The notes: generated by a model from the letters alone, not told the origin. A stretch of DNA of 64,000 bases from Dictyostelium firmibasis (GCA_036169595.1 CM069769.1:2796501-2860500); one strand, 5' to 3'. Positions 1 to 15,033 are shown, counted from the first letter of the stretch. Translations and numbers: made by a program.

Positions 1-767
1 CTCAGTATTTAACTAAAAAATTATTTCAAATCATAAATTTAGAACAAATTGTAGAGTTAATAAATTTAACAACTGTAAAGAATAATGACACAACAGAGAA
101 TACGCCAATTATAAAGATGTGGTATGGTTCAGATGTTAAAAACTGTAAAGATTGGATATTGAAACAAGCAATTGATAATTCTAGAATAGATATTGCCGAA
201 CTTTTATTGGTAAAAGATGTTGAATACTCGGCTTTGCCTTCGATCAATAAACTTTTTTCAAGTTATGAACTTATAGACTTAATCTTCAACAGATCTTGTG
301 ACATTGATACTATGGAATACATTCTTAAGTATTCCAATGGTATCATTTTACCATCAATCAAAAAATACTTAAATCAAGATAACTTTGAAACCCAATCCAG
401 AAGCTATGTTTTTGGAATTTTAAATGATGGTATTGGCAAGTTTGAATTATTAAGAACCTATATACCATCATTGACTTTCAATAAATACTTTATTAAGAAT
501 TTTATTGAATATAAAAGATTTGAAACCCTTCAATACTATATGGAGATTGGTTTCATTACTTGTGATGATCTTTTAGACTCCCAAATAGAATTTCTAAAAA
601 AAGATGAAAACTTACAATATTTAGATTGGGTAATAAGTTTAAAATCAAAAAAAAGAGATTTAAAGAGAAAATCTCCATCAACCAGTAAAATAGCCAAACC
701 TCTTTTACAAACTGCAGAGCCTCTTTTACAAACAAAATCTGGTAGAAAAATTATTAAAAGATTTTAA
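1..767 (+). CDS. Unknown Dictyostelium-type protein, 5' end outside the window
   Basis: The reading frame is open from the left edge (first complete codon at base 3) to a TAA at 765-767, giving at least 254 residues of the C-terminus. The internal Met at base 117 is probably not the real start, because the frame stays open upstream. The sequence is helical, rich in Leu/Ile/Asp and resembles the degenerate ankyrin or helical-repeat tails of expanded Dictyostelium families (for example IDIAELLLVKDVE). It ends in a basic tail, with a short direct repeat PLLQTAEPLLQT just before the C-terminus. No catalytic motif is visible and I do not recognise the protein. The family hint is inference from repeat-like spacing only. 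Confidence 0.75.
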   Translation, partial: QYLTKKLFQIINLEQIVELINLTTVKNNDTTENTPIIKMWYGSDVKNCKDWILKQAIDNSRIDIAELLLVKDVEYSALPSINKLFSSYELIDLIFNRSCDIDTMEYILKYSNGIILPSIKKYLNQDNFETQSRSYVFGILNDGIGKFELLRTYIPSLTFNKYFIKNFIEYKRFETLQYYMEIGFITCDDLLDSQIEFLKKDENLQYLDWVISLKSKKRDLKRKSPSTSKIAKPLLQTAEPLLQTKSGRKIIKRF

Positions 768-918
768 AAAAAAAATAAAAAGTTAATTCATTCATTTTTT
801 CATTACTTTTAAATAATTGTTATTAGTTTTATTTTTATTTAAAAAATTTGTTTAAAATTTAATATTTGATATTGTTTTTGCAATAATGATAAATCATTTC
901 TACCTTGGTAACGACATA

Positions 919-1069
919 GTGCATAGATAAATCTTTCCTTTCTCTGACACTACCTTTGGTATTAATTGATTTTATCAATTGGTTCCCGTTGGAGTCTTTC
1001 TTTTTATTGTTTTTGAAAAATTGTATCAAATATAAACCATTTACTTTTTAATGTTATTGTGCATAGATA
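919..1069 (+). repeat. Direct repeat of the 11-mer GTGCATAGATA, 140 bp apart
   Basis: GTGCATAGATA occurs at 919-929 and again at 1059-1069. An exact 11-mer with four G/C bases twice within 150 bp is unexpected in this base composition. It may mark a duplicated regulatory element or the remains of a duplicated short RNA gene. Confidence 0.5.
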
Positions 1070-1146
1070 TACATTCTACATTTTTTTTAAAGTATAGTCT
1101 AATTTTTTTTAATATTAGTTATTTGTAGTTTTTTTTTATTATTATT

Positions 1147-1262
1147 TTTTTTTTTTTACCATTATTCAACTATTTATTTTTTTTTACCTTTATTCAATTA
1201 TTTATTTTTTTTTACCTTTATTCAATTATTTTTTTTTTTTAACCTTTATTTCATTATTTTTT
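1147..1262 (+). repeat. Four-copy T-tract/ACCTTTATTCAATTATT tandem repeat
   Basis: A unit of about 29 bp (a T10-T11 run followed by ACC-TTATTCAATTATTT) is repeated about four times with small differences. It looks like a local minisatellite with no coding potential. Confidence 0.7.
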
Positions 1263-1581
1263 TTATTTATTTTGGTTTAATGGATTTTTATAAAAAAAAA
1301 GTCCTTTTTATACTTTTTTAAAAAAGTAGCAAAAAAATTACAGATTAATTTGTAAAAAGGAATTTTTACTTTTAAGGAAAAATTTATTAAAAAAAAATTA
1401 TTAAATTTTCAATTGTTTGAAAACATAAAAATGGAAAAAAGGGTTTTTTTGATTTATCCTAATTTATTTATTATTTATTTTCTTTCAAACAACTAAATCA
1501 TGTATAGATTTTCTCCCAACAAATTACACTTATTATTAAATATCCATCATAAAAAAAAAATATATTGTGTATCAATAATGA

Positions 1582-1612
<31 letters not shown>

Positions 1613-1850
1613 TGGATGTATTCATATAATAATAAGGAAAAAAAAAAATGCAAAATAAAAAGTAAAGTAAAATTTAAAACATTTGTTAATTTTTTGATTT
1701 TTTTTTTTTTGATTCAATTTTTTTTTTTTTTTGAAAATTAATTTTTAATTTCACATCACAAAAAAAAAAAAAAAAAAATAATAATAGATAATTTCAAAAA
1801 ATATATAAAAGATAGAGATAAAAGAGATCAGATAAGTTGTTAGATTTAAA

Positions 1851-4033
<2,183 letters not shown>

Positions 4034-4439
4034 TAAAAAAAAAAAACCTATTTTATTTTTATTAATTAATTCAACATTTTTTTTTATAAAAATTAAAAAT
4101 AGATTTTTGTCAAATTAGAAACTATATAAAAAAAATCTTTTGTGTTCAACATCTTTCTATTCATTTTTTTTTAATTTTTTTTTTTTATAGGGAAAGGAAA
4201 AATATAAATATGTTTCCTGGTTGAACTAAATTTATTATTTTTGATATGTGTAATACAAATTAATATATTAAATATAAAAAAAATAAAAAAAAAAAAATTG
4301 GAAGAAAAAAAAAACTATAAATTTTATAGTTTTTTTTTTTTTTTTTAATAAAACATTAATATTATTACTACTATTTAAAAGAAATTAAAAAAAAGAAATA
4401 ATTAAACCCAAGATAAAAAAGAAAAAAATATAAAAAAAA
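4034..4439. other. Intergenic region with palindrome flanked by A and T tracts
   Basis: 406 bp between two + strand genes. It holds a perfect dyad, CTATAAA (4315-4321) and TTTATAG (4323-4329), bounded by A10 on the left and a long T run on the right, so the whole could fold into a long A-T hairpin. It may act in 3' end formation of the upstream gene; that is inference. Confidence 0.5.
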
Positions 4440-4988
4440 ATGAAAAATATTATTTTATTATTTTTATTAATTTCAATTATTAATATCTCAAAATCCCTAC
4501 CATTAGATAATGTTACAAATTTTTATGTTAATTCAACAGTTGGTTCATGTAAAGATAAACAATTGGAAGTGTCATTAGATGTTTGTAATAATGATTGTAC
4601 TTCAGTTTTCAAGATTACTTCATCAAAAGATAATGTTAATAATTATAATTTCACTTCATATGTTGATAAAGATGATAGACAATGCTCAACTAATAATTAT
4701 ACTGTTAATTTATTCAATTGTTCTCTTGATTCCGCTACTTTAATTGGTTCATATTCAGTTAAATGTATTTTTAAAACTACTCCATCACCGTCAAATAGTT
4801 CAACACCTTCTCCATCACCAAATACAACTTTATCACCAACTCCAACTTCATCCTCTTCAAATGAACCAAATTCAACAACTCAAACTCCAAAAACAACTGA
4901 ACCTCAAAAAAGTTCTTCTAATCTTATTCAATCTAATATGATAATTTCTACAACTTTTTTATTATTGTTTTCAATTTTATTTTTTTAA
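4440..4988 (+). CDS. Small secreted, probably GPI-anchored Ser/Thr/Pro-rich glycoprotein
   Basis: One exon, 182 residues, ATG in an A-rich context. Residues 1-19 form a clear signal peptide (MKNIILLFLLISIINISKS). The middle part has several Asn-X-Ser/Thr sites and six Cys (SCKD, VCNNDC, QCST, NCSL, KCIF) and looks like a small disulfide-bonded domain. Residues from about 114 to 160 are a Thr/Ser/Pro mucin-like stalk. The C-terminus is a hydrophobic stretch ending LLLFSILFF, typical of a GPI-attachment signal. A surface adhesion or coat protein is plausible; no family was recognised. Confidence 0.85.
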   Translation: MKNIILLFLLISIINISKSLPLDNVTNFYVNSTVGSCKDKQLEVSLDVCNNDCTSVFKITSSKDNVNNYNFTSYVDKDDRQCSTNNYTVNLFNCSLDSATLIGSYSVKCIFKTTPSPSNSSTPSPSPNTTLSPTPTSSSSNEPNSTTQTPKTTEPQKSSSNLIQSNMIISTTFLLLFSILFF

Positions 4989-5314
4989 AAAAAAAATAAA
5001 TTATTAAAACTAATATAAAAAAAAATAAGATATAATATAAAAATAAAAAATATAAATAAAATAAAAATATAATATAATAATATATTATATAAATATATAA
5101 ATATTTTTTAATATAAAAATAGTAATTATTATCTATTATTTTAATTATTTTTTATTATTTGTTCTTTTTTTAAAAAGTAAAAAATTATAATGAATTTTTT
5201 TTTTTTTTTTTTTTTTATTCATGAATATTATCTTAAAGAAGAAATCGATTTTTTTGTTTTTTTTTTCAATATTTTTATTTAAAATCTAGATTATTTTTTT
5301 TTTATTCTGAAACC

Positions 5315-5326
5315 GCACACACACAA
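5315..5326 (+). promoter_or_regulatory. CA-rich box upstream of small developmental-type gene
   Basis: GCACACACACAA lies about 180 bp before the ATG at 5507. CA-/GT-rich boxes of this kind are known binding sites for the G-box factor GBF in late-development Dictyostelium promoters. Assignment here is inference from the motif and from the gene family. Confidence 0.35.
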
Positions 5327-5424
5327 GATATTAAAGATTAGGATGAATATTTTTAGAAAAAAAATAAGTTAAAAATTTTATTTTTTTTTTATTTTTATGA
5401 CATATGCATATTTAAAAAAAAAGG

Positions 5425-5431
5425 TATAAAT
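5425..5431 (+). promoter_or_regulatory. TATA box of small gene at 5507
   Basis: TATAAAT 76 bp before the ATG. The paralogues have TATAAA-type boxes at similar distances: 6274-6280 (71 bp before its ATG), 7124-7130 (89 bp) and 8016-8021 (about 60 bp), followed by T- or A-rich leader DNA. Confidence 0.5.
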
Positions 5432-5506
5432 AGATTTTTTTTTTTATTGTTTTTTCATTATTAAACTCAAAACATTAAATTTAAAAATATTTAAAAAATC
5501 ATCAAA

Positions 5507-5842
5507 ATGAGTATTTTATGTAAGAGTTAATTTTTTTTTAGTAAAGAATATAAATTATAAAAGTACTTACATTATAACAAATTAAATTTAGCTGCATTAA
5601 CTTCAATTTCAAATCCAATAAAATCTTCAAAATCAATTGTTTCATCAAGTGGTTCAAAATTATCAATGGGATCTAATTCAGTTGCATGTGGTTCATGTGG
5701 TGGAGGTAATACATCATCTGGTGAATTTACAAACCCAGATGGTTCAAAAACAACATACTACAGTTATACCTCACCAGTTTACACATATAGCTACAGTTAT
5801 AGCTATGGTTCATCATCATCATCATCATGTGGTTGTAATTAA
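5507..5842 (+). CDS. HssA/2C/sigN-like small Ser/Gly/Tyr-rich protein, copy 1
   Basis: Model join(5507..5519, 5592..5842), 87 residues. The first coding exon is 13 nt (Met-Ser-Ile-Leu plus one base), with a GTAAGA donor at 5520 and a TTTAG acceptor ending at 5591. The protein starts [13 protein letters not shown], then a Ser/Lys region, the signature [15 protein letters not shown], a Thr/Tyr-rich part with alternating Tyr-Ser, and ends SCGCN. This is the pattern of the large Dictyostelium family of small HssA/2C/7E/sigN-like proteins, which are mostly prestalk or late-development genes of unknown biochemical role. It is the first of four tandem copies and is almost identical to copy 2. Confidence 0.88.
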
Positions 5843-6350
5843 AACAATTATTGATAATATCATGTAACAAAATTATTTGTTGTAAAAATAATTGTAAAAT
5901 TAATAAATAAAATTTATTCATTCCCTTCCCCCAAAAAAAAAAAAAAAAAAAAAAAAAAAATAAAAATTATTTATTGTTAAAATATATATATATATATAAA
6001 TATTGATTAAAAAAAAAAAAATTTTTTTTTTTTTTTATTTTGGTTTAGAAAAAATTTAATAATTTTGAAAAATTTTAAAAATACATTTAATATAATGATT
6101 TTTAATATCTTTTCATTTTTGGTAATTCAATTGATTTTATATATTGAATATCTTTACAATTAATAGATTAAATATAGATCTTAAGTTTCAGTTTATTCAC
6201 CAAAGAAAACTCAAAAAAAAAAAAAAAAGGAATAAAAAAAAAAATATTTTAAAAAAATTAAAAAAAAAAAGAGTATAAATTGAAAAAAAAAAAATCAAAT
6301 TATTACTATTCAATCAAAAATAAAAAAAAAACAAAAAAAAACCAATTAAA
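5843..6350. other. Intergenic region between copies 1 and 2
   Basis: 508 bp of A/T runs, including a poly-A stretch at 5933-5960, an (AT)n run near 5985, and an A13/T16 block near 6008-6037 that is self-complementary. The only promoter-like element seen is the TATA box of copy 2 at 6274-6280. Confidence 0.5.
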
Positions 6351-6701
6351 ATGAGTATTTTATGTAAAGTATTTTTAAAAAAACTATAAAAAATATTTAT
6401 ATAATTCTAATTTTTGTTTTTTTTTTTATATTTAAATAAAAAAATTTTAGCTGCATTAACTTCAATTTCTAATCCAATGAAATCTTCAAAATCAATAGTT
6501 TCATCAAGTGGTTCAAAATTATCAATGGGATCTAACTCAGTTGCATGTGGTTCTTGTGGTGGAGGCAGTACTTCATCAGGTGAATTTACAAACCCAGATG
6601 GTTCAAAAACTACATACTACAGTTATACCTCACCAGTTTACACTTATAGCTATAGTTACAGCTATGGTTCATCATCATCATCATCATGTGGTTGTAATTA
6701 A
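6351..6701 (+). CDS. HssA/2C/sigN-like small protein, copy 2
   Basis: Model join(6351..6363, 6451..6701), 87 residues, with the same 13-nt first exon and phase-1 intron as copy 1 (GTAAAG donor, TTTTAG acceptor ending at 6450). The start ATG is 6351; the in-frame Met at 6414 lies inside the intron and is not a start. By eye the product differs from copy 1 at two residues (Ile to Met near residue 15, Asn to Ser after CGGG), while about a dozen synonymous changes separate the coding sequences. The introns and flanks are not alignable. Role as for copy 1: a probable developmental small protein of unknown function. Confidence 0.88.
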
Positions 6702-7218
6702 AATTGATTATTATAACTTTGTATTAATATTAATTGTAAAATTAATAAATAAATCAATTCAAAATTTTTATTTCCAAAAAATATTCTATTTTGATAATAC
6801 CTTCATGTTTTTGTACATACATATTTTTTTTTAATTTATTTTGATCATTTTCAAATGAATCTGAGTGGTGAATCAAAAAGTGTAGGGGGGGGGTAAACAT
6901 TTTAAAAAATTATAAATAATATAAAACATTTTTTTTTTTAATTTAAAAAAAAAGATTAAACTTTAAAATTAGAGAAAGAAAAATTTGTTATCATCAATTT
7001 GTAAAAAATAAAGGAACAATTTTTATGGTTTGAAGATTAATCTAAAAGAAAAACCACATTTTTTGTTTTTATTATTTTTATTTTTTTGAAAAATCGCTCA
7101 TTTGTAAAAATTTTAAAAATCTGTATAAAAAATTTATTTTTTTATATATAATAATAATTTTTTTTAATATTATTATTATTATTTTAAATACAAATAAAAA
7201 AAACAAGTTAACATTAAA
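6702..7218. other. Intergenic region between copies 2 and 3, with a G9 run
   Basis: 517 bp. It contains a run of nine G at 6885-6893 (AGTGTAG9TAAAC), very unusual in this genome, and a TATA box at 7124-7130 for copy 3. Otherwise A/T runs. Confidence 0.55.
6885..6893 (+). promoter_or_regulatory. G9 run, possible G-box-type element
   Basis: GTGTAG9 lies about 330 bp upstream of copy 3. GT/G-rich boxes bind GBF in Dictyostelium; this is a motif-only suggestion. Confidence 0.25.
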
Positions 7219-7534
7219 ATGAGTATATTATGTAATATTATACTAATTTAAAACTTAAAAAAATTAAATAAAAAATAAAACTAATTTTAAAATAAACTTT
7301 ATAGCATCATTAATTTCTAGTTCAAAAATTATTAATACTTCATCAAATTCAAATGTATTATCAATAAATTGTTCAAATAATTTAACAAGTTCAATTTCAA
7401 TTGCATGTAATTGTAATTTAAAAACTATTTATTATTCTGCTCCCAAACAAACTAATACTCGTGCATATTCTCCAACTGGATATGGTTATAGTTATAGTTA
7501 TAGTTATGGTTACAGTTCTTGTGTTAACTATTAA
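7219..7534 (+). CDS. HssA/2C/sigN-like small protein, divergent copy 3
   Basis: Model join(7219..7231, 7305..7534), 80 residues. The 13-nt first exon (Met-Ser-Ile-Leu plus T) is followed by a 73-nt intron with a GTAATA donor and a TATAG acceptor ending at 7304. The product starts MSILSSLISSSKI and keeps the family skeleton: a Ser-rich N-terminus, a short Cys motif (here SIACNCNLK instead of VACGSCGGG) and a Tyr/Ser/Gly tail [15 protein letters not shown]. It has lost the CGGG core and ends CVNY rather than CGCN. The frame is intact, so it is either a functional divergent paralogue or a recent decayer. It is easily missed because no ATG lies early in exon 2. Confidence 0.8.
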
Positions 7535-7978
7535 AATAAAAAACAAAACAAAATAAATAAATTATATTTGTTCACTCTCCTTATATTAATCTCATAGTTT
7601 TTTATAAATAAAACATCATATTTTTTTTCTCATATTTTAGGAGAAATTGTAAAAAAAAAAAAATATTATTAGTATTGGGTCTCTAAAAAAAAAAAAATTA
7701 AAAAAATTAAAAAATTAAAACTAATGTTGATTTAATTACTAACAATAAAAATTATTTTATAAAATTATTTTTCATATACAGATGGATATTCTACAATTTT
7801 TTTTATTATTTTCAATTATATTATTTACTTTTTTTGGTTCTTTTATTTTTTTTTCTATTTTTTTTTTTTTTAATAATATATAGATTTAAAACCCCTATTT
7901 TTGGTGAATAGATATGCAGTTTTTAAAGTTATTGAATAAAGATAAATTATAAAAAATTTAGGTTAAAATTATTCTTTT

Positions 7979-8014
<36 letters not shown>

Positions 8015-8080
8015 TTATAAAAATACTATAAAATTAAAAAAAATAAAAAAATTTATTATTATCAAAACAAAGAATCAAAA
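7535..8080. other. Intergenic region between copies 3 and 4
   Basis: 546 bp of A/T-rich DNA with a 32-nt poly-A run at 7980-8012 and a TTATAAAA TATA-like box at about 8015-8022 for copy 4. Nothing else seen. Confidence 0.5.
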
Positions 8081-8409
8081 ATGAGCTTGTTATGTAAATT
8101 TCAATATTATTGAAATAATAAAAAAAAAAAAAATGTATACTAACTCTTTATTATTTTCTAGCATCATTAATTTCAATTTCCAAACCAATGAAAGGATCAT
8201 CAAAATCCAATGTTTCGTCAAATGGTAGTTCAAATTTATTAATGGGCTCAAATTCTGTTGCATGTGGTTCATGTGGTGGTGGAAATTCACCCTCAGGTTA
8301 CACAAATATTGATTCTAATGCAGGTACATATTCAACAGTATCTGGTTATACTTACAGTTATAGCTATAGCTATGGTTATTATTCATCAGGTTCATGTGGT
8401 TGTAACTAA
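8081..8409 (+). CDS. HssA/2C/sigN-like small protein, copy 4
   Basis: Model join(8081..8093, 8162..8409), 86 residues. The 13-nt exon 1 (ATG AGC TTG TTA T) has a GTAAAT donor, and the intron ends TCTAG at 8161. The product starts [13 protein letters not shown], has the signature [14 protein letters not shown], then a Tyr/Ser/Gly tail ending GSCGCN. It is intermediate between copies 1/2 and copy 3 in sequence. It completes a head-to-tail array with a spacing of about 850 bp, consistent with growth by unequal crossing-over. Confidence 0.87.
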
Positions 8410-8450
8410 ATAAATGTGAAATTAAATTTCTGTATCAACTTTTTATATAG

Positions 8451-8485
<35 letters not shown>

Positions 8486-8570
8486 CACTTTTTTTTAATT
8501 TATTTTTTCATAACCACTTAATTTTTTTTTTTTTTTTTTTTTTTATTAAATTTTTTTTTTTTTAAAAATA

Positions 8571-10524
8571 ATGAATCAATCTAAAACTATAAATGTAATA
8601 TATAATGATAAAGAACATTCTGTCGAAATTGAAAATGAATGTACATATGAAGAATTTCAAATATTAGTTTTTTCAGTAACTGACGTTGAACCAACATCAC
8701 AAAGATTTTATTTTTTAACTAAATCTATAGAACCTTCACCATTTGAAAAAATTAATGTTTTAAATGTAAATAAAATGAATAAATAAATAATAATAATAAT
8801 TTATTGTAATATGTTAATAATAATAAAAAAAAAAAAAAATAAAAAAAAAATAGAATCAAAAAATTTTATTATCAAATTTAAAGAAATTTAAATTACCAAA
8901 TTTAATTGATGAGGGATTAAAGAATAGACTTGAAGGAATGTATAGAGATATGATGAAATATAATTCTGATAGACTACAACAATTAGCATTGGAACAAGTA
9001 CCATTAGAGATAAAGAAAGAGAAAGATTTAAAGAGAAAGATGTTAATGTTATTAGATTGGTTTAAGAATGAATATTTCTCATGGGTAAATTCACCAGAAT
9101 GTTCAGATATGATATGTGGTACACCATCTACAAAATTAATTGGTAATGATAGAGCATCATTTGAAGAACAAAAACATCAAGCATCAAGAATTGAAGTTTA
9201 CAGATGTGATAGTGGTCATATCACAAGATTTCCAAGATATAATTCAGTTGAGAAATTACTATCAACAAAATGTGGTAGATGTGGTGAATGGGCAAATGCA
9301 TTCACACTCTTTTCAACTGCATTGGGATTTATAACTAGATATATCTTGGATTTCACAGATCATGTTTGGAATGAAGTTTTCATTGACGGTAGATGGATAC
9401 ATATAGATTGTTGTGAAGCAACTTATGATAGTCCATTAACTTATGAAGGTGGTTGGGGTAAAGAATTATCTTATGTATTTGCTTTTGAATTCAATGGTAT
9501 CTATGATGTAACTTCAAGATACTCTATAAAATTACCTCAATTAAAAAGATATCTAATTAGTGAATCTGATTTATCAAACTATCTAAATGCTACAAATCAT
9601 AGAATTCGTTCAACATTACCTTTCAATGATTTATGTTCAATACTACATAGAGAGTTTTTAGAGGATAATGAAAAACAAAACTATCATTTAAGAACTTATA
9701 GTAATGATTTAACTGGTAGAATTTCTGGTTCTTCTGAATGGAGAAATAGTAGAGGAGAATCTGGTAAAAATAATAATGAAAACAATAACCTTAACAGTAA
9801 ACAACAACAACAACAACAACAAAGTGAAATACCAATTATTTCAAAATCAATTTATTCATTAGATTCAATTTCAAAAGCAAGAGAGTCATTAAAATTAGTT
9901 GGTAATTGTGATATTACAAAGAATGGTATTTGTTTAACACCAGATGAGAATGATAGAGTTGGTGGATTTTGGTTAAAAGAAAGAGTTGATATCATTTCTA
10001 ATGGTGGTTTCATTTGTAGATTTAAATTTTTAATAAAGACAAATGGTGCTGATGGTATGGCATTTGTAATTCAAAATGATTCGGCTAGTTCATTAGGTAT
10101 TGGTGGTTGTGGTTTAGGTTACCAAGGTATTAGAAATTCAATTGCAATTGAATTCGATACTTATCCAACTAAAGATCATTGTAGAGATCCTGATGGTAAT
10201 CATATCTCAATTCATACTAGACATTTAGAACCAAACTCTGCTCATCATAGATTCTCTTTAGCTCATGGAAATCCTCAAAATAATAAACCAATGAATGATG
10301 GTATAGAACATGAATGTATCATTAAATACTCATTAACAGATGGTGGTAATGGTGGTACAATTGATGTTTGGTTAGATAAATATCAAGTTTTATATAAAAT
10401 TAATGCAAATATTCAACAACTATTAAAATTACATGAAAATAAATCTTGTTTCATTGGTATGACTGCTTCAACTGGTGGTTTAAAACAAGCCCATATAATT
10501 TCAAATTTTTCAATTGGTTATTAA
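8571..10524 (+). CDS. ngly1: Peptide:N-glycanase with N-terminal ubiquitin-like and C-terminal lectin-like domains
   Basis: Model join(8571..8765, 8854..10524), 621 residues; GTAAAT donor, AATAG acceptor, phase 0. Exon 1 encodes a ubiquitin-like fold (residues 1-65). Exon 2 encodes a transglutaminase-type core with the PNGase motif CGRCGEWANAF; by position the catalytic triad is Cys208, His235 (DHVWNE) and Asp250 (WIHID), spaced like yeast Png1. The enzyme removes N-glycans from misfolded glycoproteins during ER-associated degradation. The usual pair of CxxC zinc motifs is altered: the first is C-x4-C (PECSDMIC), and the second has one Cys followed by Ser-Gly-His (YRCDSGH). After a Gln-rich linker, residues from about 400 to 621 resemble an L-type lectin beta-sandwich (DGMAFVIQN, GLGYQGIRNSIAIEFDTY). 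That replaces the PAW domain of animal PNGases and probably binds sugar. Confidence 0.92.
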
Positions 10525-10598
10525 AATATATAAATAAATAATTATAAAAAAAAGATGTAATTAGAACAATGTTTTTTTTTTTAATTTCTTTTATTTAA

Positions 10599-11174
10599 TT
10601 ATTTGAATTGGGAAGGAACAATTTCAGTTGCCAATTCATTAATTAATTTAGAATGTTGAGGATATAATTTTAATAATTCTGATTTTTTTAAAAATTCAAA
10701 ATTATCATATTGAAATTCTGGGCAACACATACAAGCAACTAGTGTATAATTATAGTTTGAATTTATATTGTTTTCTTTATCAAATGATACACTAATAATT
10801 GTATTTTTTTTAACATTAAATTGTAAAGTTTCACCAACATTTGGACCAAATAAAACTTTTTCATAGGTTCCATCTGGATAAATACAATGTATTGTTAATG
10901 TACCTCCAAAATGATAATACCAAACTTCATCTGATTTTTTAAGTCTATGAAAATGTGATATAGATTTTTCATTTAATAAATAATAAATCGATGAAAAACT
11001 ACTTTTTTCCATTCCTTGGTTATCAAATTCAACACTTCTTAATACTTCTTTAAATCTTCCTCCTTCAATGTGTGGAATTAATTCCAACTCTTTAATCCAA
11101 TGCTCTTCATTGTAATTATTATTATTTTTATTAACAGAACTATTACTGTTATTATTGCTTTTATTATTATACAT
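10599..11174 (-). CDS. Cupin superfamily protein of the DUF985 type
   Basis: One exon, 191 residues, convergent with the PNGase gene (75 bp apart). An Asn/Ser-rich leader of about 22 residues precedes a single cupin domain starting HWIKELELIPHIEGGRF. Family-typical motifs follow: SIYYLL, SHFHRLKKSDEVWYYHFGGTL, then GPNVGETLQF and LVACMCCPEF. The family folds as a jelly roll; some members are proposed sugar- or nucleotide-sugar-binding proteins, but no reaction is established. The His/Asp/Glu residues around SHFHR could hold a metal. The GVVPG-like segment is weakly kept. Cytosolic, no signal peptide. Confidence 0.88.
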   Translation of the reverse strand: MYNNKSNNNSNSSVNKNNNNYNEEHWIKELELIPHIEGGRFKEVLRSVEFDNQGMEKSSFSSIYYLLNEKSISHFHRLKKSDEVWYYHFGGTLTIHCIYPDGTYEKVLFGPNVGETLQFNVKKNTIISVSFDKENNINSNYNYTLVACMCCPEFQYDNFEFLKKSELLKLYPQHSKLINELATEIVPSQFK

Positions 11175-11512
11175 TTTATTATCTATTGTTGTTTTTTCTA
11201 TAATTTAAATAAAATAAAAAACTTTTAAGATATTTAAAACTCAAAAAAGGAAATTTTTTTTTAATTTTTATTTTAATAAAAATAAAAAAAAAAAAATAAA
11301 AAAATAAAAAAACTATTTTTTTGGTTTATTTTTGAAACTAAAATTATATATGATTTTTATAAAAGATGAATTCATTTAGAGAAATAAAAAAAAATAAAAA
11401 AATAAAAAATAAAAAATAAATTAACATTATTTCACATCCAAAAATAAGAGTAAATTTAAAAAAGGTGGTTTTGTTTGCAAATAATAATTTTTAATTTTTT
11501 TTTTTTTATTTT

Positions 11513-11553
<41 letters not shown>

Positions 11554-11590
11554 CATTTTTACACGTGTATGCATATATTAATAAAAAAAA
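11175..11590. other. Divergent promoter region (cupin and SNARE genes)
   Basis: 416 bp between two divergent starts, almost wholly A/T, with a long T run at 11511-11547 followed by ACACGTGTATGCATAT (contains the palindrome ACACGTGT at 11562-11569). No clear TATA box assigned. Confidence 0.5.
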
Positions 11591-12750
<1,160 letters not shown>

Positions 12751-12822
12751 AAATGGAATAACCAAAAAAAAAAAAAGAAAAAAAGAGTTTTATTACAGGA
12801 CGCTGTGTGGTTTATTAAATAA

Positions 12823-15033
<2,211 letters not shown>

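Larger units (their letters stand above)
768..1850. other. Intergenic region with a slightly GC-richer island and T-rich repeats
   Basis: This 1.08-kb gap separates two co-directional genes. Most of it is A/T homopolymer. The stretch 890-1010 is clearly less AT-rich, contains a 7-bp hairpin (964-970 with 974-980, loop TTT), and two similar motifs CTACCTTGGTA (900-910) and CTACCTTTGGTA (950-961). I could not match it to a known RNA. The promoter of the next gene should lie in the last few hundred bases, which include poly-A and poly-T tracts. Confidence 0.6.
4989..5506. other. Intergenic region and promoter of the first small HssA/2C-like gene
   Basis: AT-rich, with poly-T runs. Two recognisable elements lie toward the downstream gene: a CA-rich box at 5315-5326 and a TATA box at 5425-5431, both listed separately. 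Confidence 0.6.

Noticed and set aside
900-1010. tRNA, U-snRNA or class I RNA gene in the first intergenic island
   Set aside because: No B-box (GGTTCGA), no Sm site and no class I 3' motif could be found; kept only as an unexplained island.
8410-8570. Terminator or hairpin between small gene 4 and the PNGase gene
   Set aside because: Only T runs are visible; there is no dyad specific enough to call.
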